A stretch of DNA of 64,000 nt, taken from positions 1,984,001 through 2,048,000 of the forward strand of contig JACPYL010000010.1 of the NCBI GenBank assembly GCA_016196065.1, read 5' to 3'. Source of the stretch: Acidobacteriota bacterium (lineage in GTDB: Bacteria > Acidobacteriota > Terriglobia > Terriglobales > Acidobacteriaceae). Both the position numbers and the translations under genes were made by a program. Below, piece by piece: positions 62,401 through 64,000 of the stretch; within the stretch, counting starts at the first letter, position 1, and each line of letters starts with the position of its first letter. The notes under the pieces are model-generated. The model saw nothing but the letters and a program-made list of their open reading frames with translations. It was not told the origin of the DNA and searched no databases.

Positions 62401-63570
62401 ATGCCAAGGCGATCCGGTAATCAGGTCGAGCCGCTTCTGATCGATCGCGCGGCGGCAGCGGAATTACCGTCCGCCGAGGCGGTGCGCGAGTGGGCCCGCG
62501 AGAAACGCGCGTTCGTTTCGAGCGTGATGTCCGAACTGCCGGAGGAGCGCTACGCCGTCGCCGCCGGCATCCGCGCCGTAGGCCTGCGCGTCGTCATGTT
62601 CGAGGAGTTCGGTGGACGCGACGCGGACCCGGAAGAAGCGTACCTTGCCGAGGTCGAGGGCTCGGACATTTACATCGGCATTCTGGGCCGGCGGTACGGA
62701 AAGCCATTGAAATCGAGATATTCGGCAACGCACGCGGAATATCTTCACGCCGAAAAACACGCTTTGCGGATGGCCGTGTGGACTTTGGCGGCGCCGGATC
62801 GGGAGGGGCACGAGCAATCCTTCCTCGACGAGGTCCGCACTTTCTACGTCGCCCCTGAATTTCGCACGGCGGCTGATCTGCAGCGGCAGGTCGATGAAAG
62901 GCTGCGCGCGATTGCCGCCGAGGACTTGGCACCCTGGTGCAAATTAGGGAACGTAATCTTCCGCGCCATGGAGGTCAAAGACCGCGGCTCGACCATACAA
63001 GTGACGGCACGCGTCAAGGACGACACCGTGGCGCGCGCCCTTGAAGAGATGCGCGGAGATCGTTACAACCGCGGAACCAACGCGCAGTTCACGTGGGCCG
63101 GCCGCAGTAAGTATGTAAAGGTCGGAGAGGTCCACGTCACCACGACGACGGCTCGGTCGAAGATGTTTCGCCTGGAGCTCGAAATTCAGGACGGTCCGCA
63201 AGAAAACATGATGGAGGTCAGCATTGGCGGAAAATCTTCTGCCGATTTGACGGAACTTTCATTGCGAAGCGTGTTGTTCGGCGAGCCCAATCCCCTTGCC
63301 GATCAATACATGGGTTTCGCCAGCGAAATTGCGGATCCGCTGGCGCCGCTGCGCGAAAACCGGGTGTCGGAGGAAATCATCCGGCCACTTTCGGAATTGC
63401 TGATCACCGAACTTCTGGTCGGCACCGGACGCGCGCGGAGCGTCATCAGGTACCGGCTCGGGGTGGCAATCCGGGGACATCGGAACCTGAGCTTGTCATG
63501 GGAAGCGCCCAGCCGCTATTCGAACGAGAGACCGGCGCTTCGCAGCGTCAAGGGAGAAGTCAACATCTGA
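62401..63570 (+). CDS. DUF4062-domain protein
   Basis: The N-terminal domain (about 35-150) is DUF4062: KRAFVSSVMSELPEERYAVA, VMFEEFGGRDADPEEAYLAE, SDIYIGILGRRYGKPLKSRY and SATHAEYLHAEKH. This Rossmann-like, TIR-related domain is common in NTPase and defence proteins. The C-terminal 200 residues (about 190-389) are beta-rich and unassigned. It lies 210 bases after the Ubl operon on the same strand and 14 bases before a zinc-ribbon gene. GC appears higher than in the Ubl genes, so it may be a separate insertion. Confidence 0.82.
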   Translation: MPRRSGNQVEPLLIDRAAAAELPSAEAVREWAREKRAFVSSVMSELPEERYAVAAGIRAVGLRVVMFEEFGGRDADPEEAYLAEVEGSDIYIGILGRRYGKPLKSRYSATHAEYLHAEKHALRMAVWTLAAPDREGHEQSFLDEVRTFYVAPEFRTAADLQRQVDERLRAIAAEDLAPWCKLGNVIFRAMEVKDRGSTIQVTARVKDDTVARALEEMRGDRYNRGTNAQFTWAGRSKYVKVGEVHVTTTTARSKMFRLELEIQDGPQENMMEVSIGGKSSADLTELSLRSVLFGEPNPLADQYMGFASEIADPLAPLRENRVSEEIIRPLSELLITELLVGTGRARSVIRYRLGVAIRGHRNLSLSWEAPSRYSNERPALRSVKGEVNI

Positions 63571-63583
63571 GAGAGGTGGCCGC

Positions 63584-63877
63584 ATGACGATCGAACGCAG
63601 AATGATCGTAGGGATCGACGACATCAAAGCCGTCACGTTCGAGTGCTCGAAGTGCGGCGCCAGAATGCCGATTGCTGTAGGTTCGCTGCGCGAGGTTCCT
63701 CAGCAATGCCCTTCATGTAATGAGGTGTGGTGGCGGAGCAATGATTTCCCTGCGCACGTCACTACCAGTGGACCGGCAGCCACGGCATTTATTCAGGCGG
63801 TAAGGGTGTCGGCCGCAATGATCCGCGACAAGACGGATACGTTCCGCATCCTCCTAGAATTTGAGGAACCGAAATAA
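63584..63877 (+). CDS. Small zinc-ribbon protein
   Basis: AGAGAGGTGG precedes the ATG at 63584. The 97-residue protein has one zinc ribbon (FECSKCGARMPI...QQCPSCNEVWW, two CxxC pairs at about residues 23-26 and 45-48) and a C-terminal helix (TAFIQAVRVSAAMI). It is 14 bases downstream of the DUF4062 gene and probably forms one unit with it. The last 120 bases of the window contain nothing recognisable. Confidence 0.7.
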   Translation: MTIERRMIVGIDDIKAVTFECSKCGARMPIAVGSLREVPQQCPSCNEVWWRSNDFPAHVTTSGPAATAFIQAVRVSAAMIRDKTDTFRILLEFEEPK

Positions 63878-64000
63878 TTCGTCCTGGCCGGACTATTTCT
63901 GGATCTGCGCCCGCGGCGGGATACTTCTGTTTCACAACCCATACGATCACGTGGCACACAACCGGCACACAGCCAATCAGAATCAATCAATATTTATGCG

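Noticed and set aside
1-64000. CRISPR arrays, tRNA, rRNA, integrases
   Set aside because: No regularly spaced repeats, no cloverleaf-like segments and no recombinase motifs were recognised; only a dedicated scan could fully exclude a tRNA.

Overview
The window looks like a chromosomal piece of an Acidobacteriota genome, probably from the Terriglobia/Solibacter-like side. This is an inference from gene content, not from a marker gene. The clues are two very large Oar-like TonB-dependent receptors with an N-terminal carboxypeptidase-regulatory-like domain, a FecR / DUF4382-DUF5666 gene set, a CHASE2 histidine kinase paired with an NtrC-type regulator, an ECF sigma factor carrying its own zinc-finger domain, and moderately high GC. 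I see no rRNA, tRNA, CRISPR array, integrase or transposase.

Layout. 1-8.9 kb holds envelope and signalling genes: a TPR protein, a glycogen-binding-domain protein behind a sigma-54-type promoter, a CHASE2 kinase with a sigma-54 activator, and three consecutive exported proteins rich in Met and Gly. 8.9-9.8 kb holds a frameshifted DUF302 gene and a porin-like remnant. 9.9-11.8 kb is the first AbiE-type toxin-antitoxin pair. 11.9-16.6 kb is a cyclase / TonB receptor / GntR unit. 17-19.8 kb is a divergent pair of regulators built from one, and from two, copies of the same HTH plus S24-like module. 20-29 kb holds a sigma factor, thioredoxin and rhodanese proteins, and an OsmC-TolC-adaptor-RND efflux operon with small membrane proteins. 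29.5-31.3 kb is an ABC exporter. 31.3-32.9 kb is a second AbiE pair abutting the remnant of another AbiEi gene.

33.2-45.4 kb is the main biosynthetic find: a lasso-peptide locus. On the plus strand are a PqqD-like recognition protein, a kinase-like protein, a transglutaminase-like leader peptidase, an asparagine-synthase-like cyclase and two near-identical 46-residue precursors. Converging on it on the minus strand are an ECF sigma factor, a membrane anti-sigma factor, a TonB-dependent receptor and a prolyl-oligopeptidase-like protein that fits a lasso isopeptidase. Together these suggest production, sensing and uptake, and ring-opening of the peptide.

45.5-64 kb is a defence island: two XRE regulators, a HEPN fragment, a complete QatABCD operon, a poly-gamma-glutamate hydrolase, a third AbiE pair whose toxin carries WYL and zinc-finger domains, an SMC-like ATPase / HEAT-histidine kinase / response regulator operon of unassigned role, a four-gene ubiquitin-like conjugation operon in Bil order (Ubl, E2-like, JAMM peptidase, E1), and a DUF4062 protein. 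The two least described items are the ATPase-kinase-regulator operon and the lasso locus with an APH-like kinase and precursors placed last.
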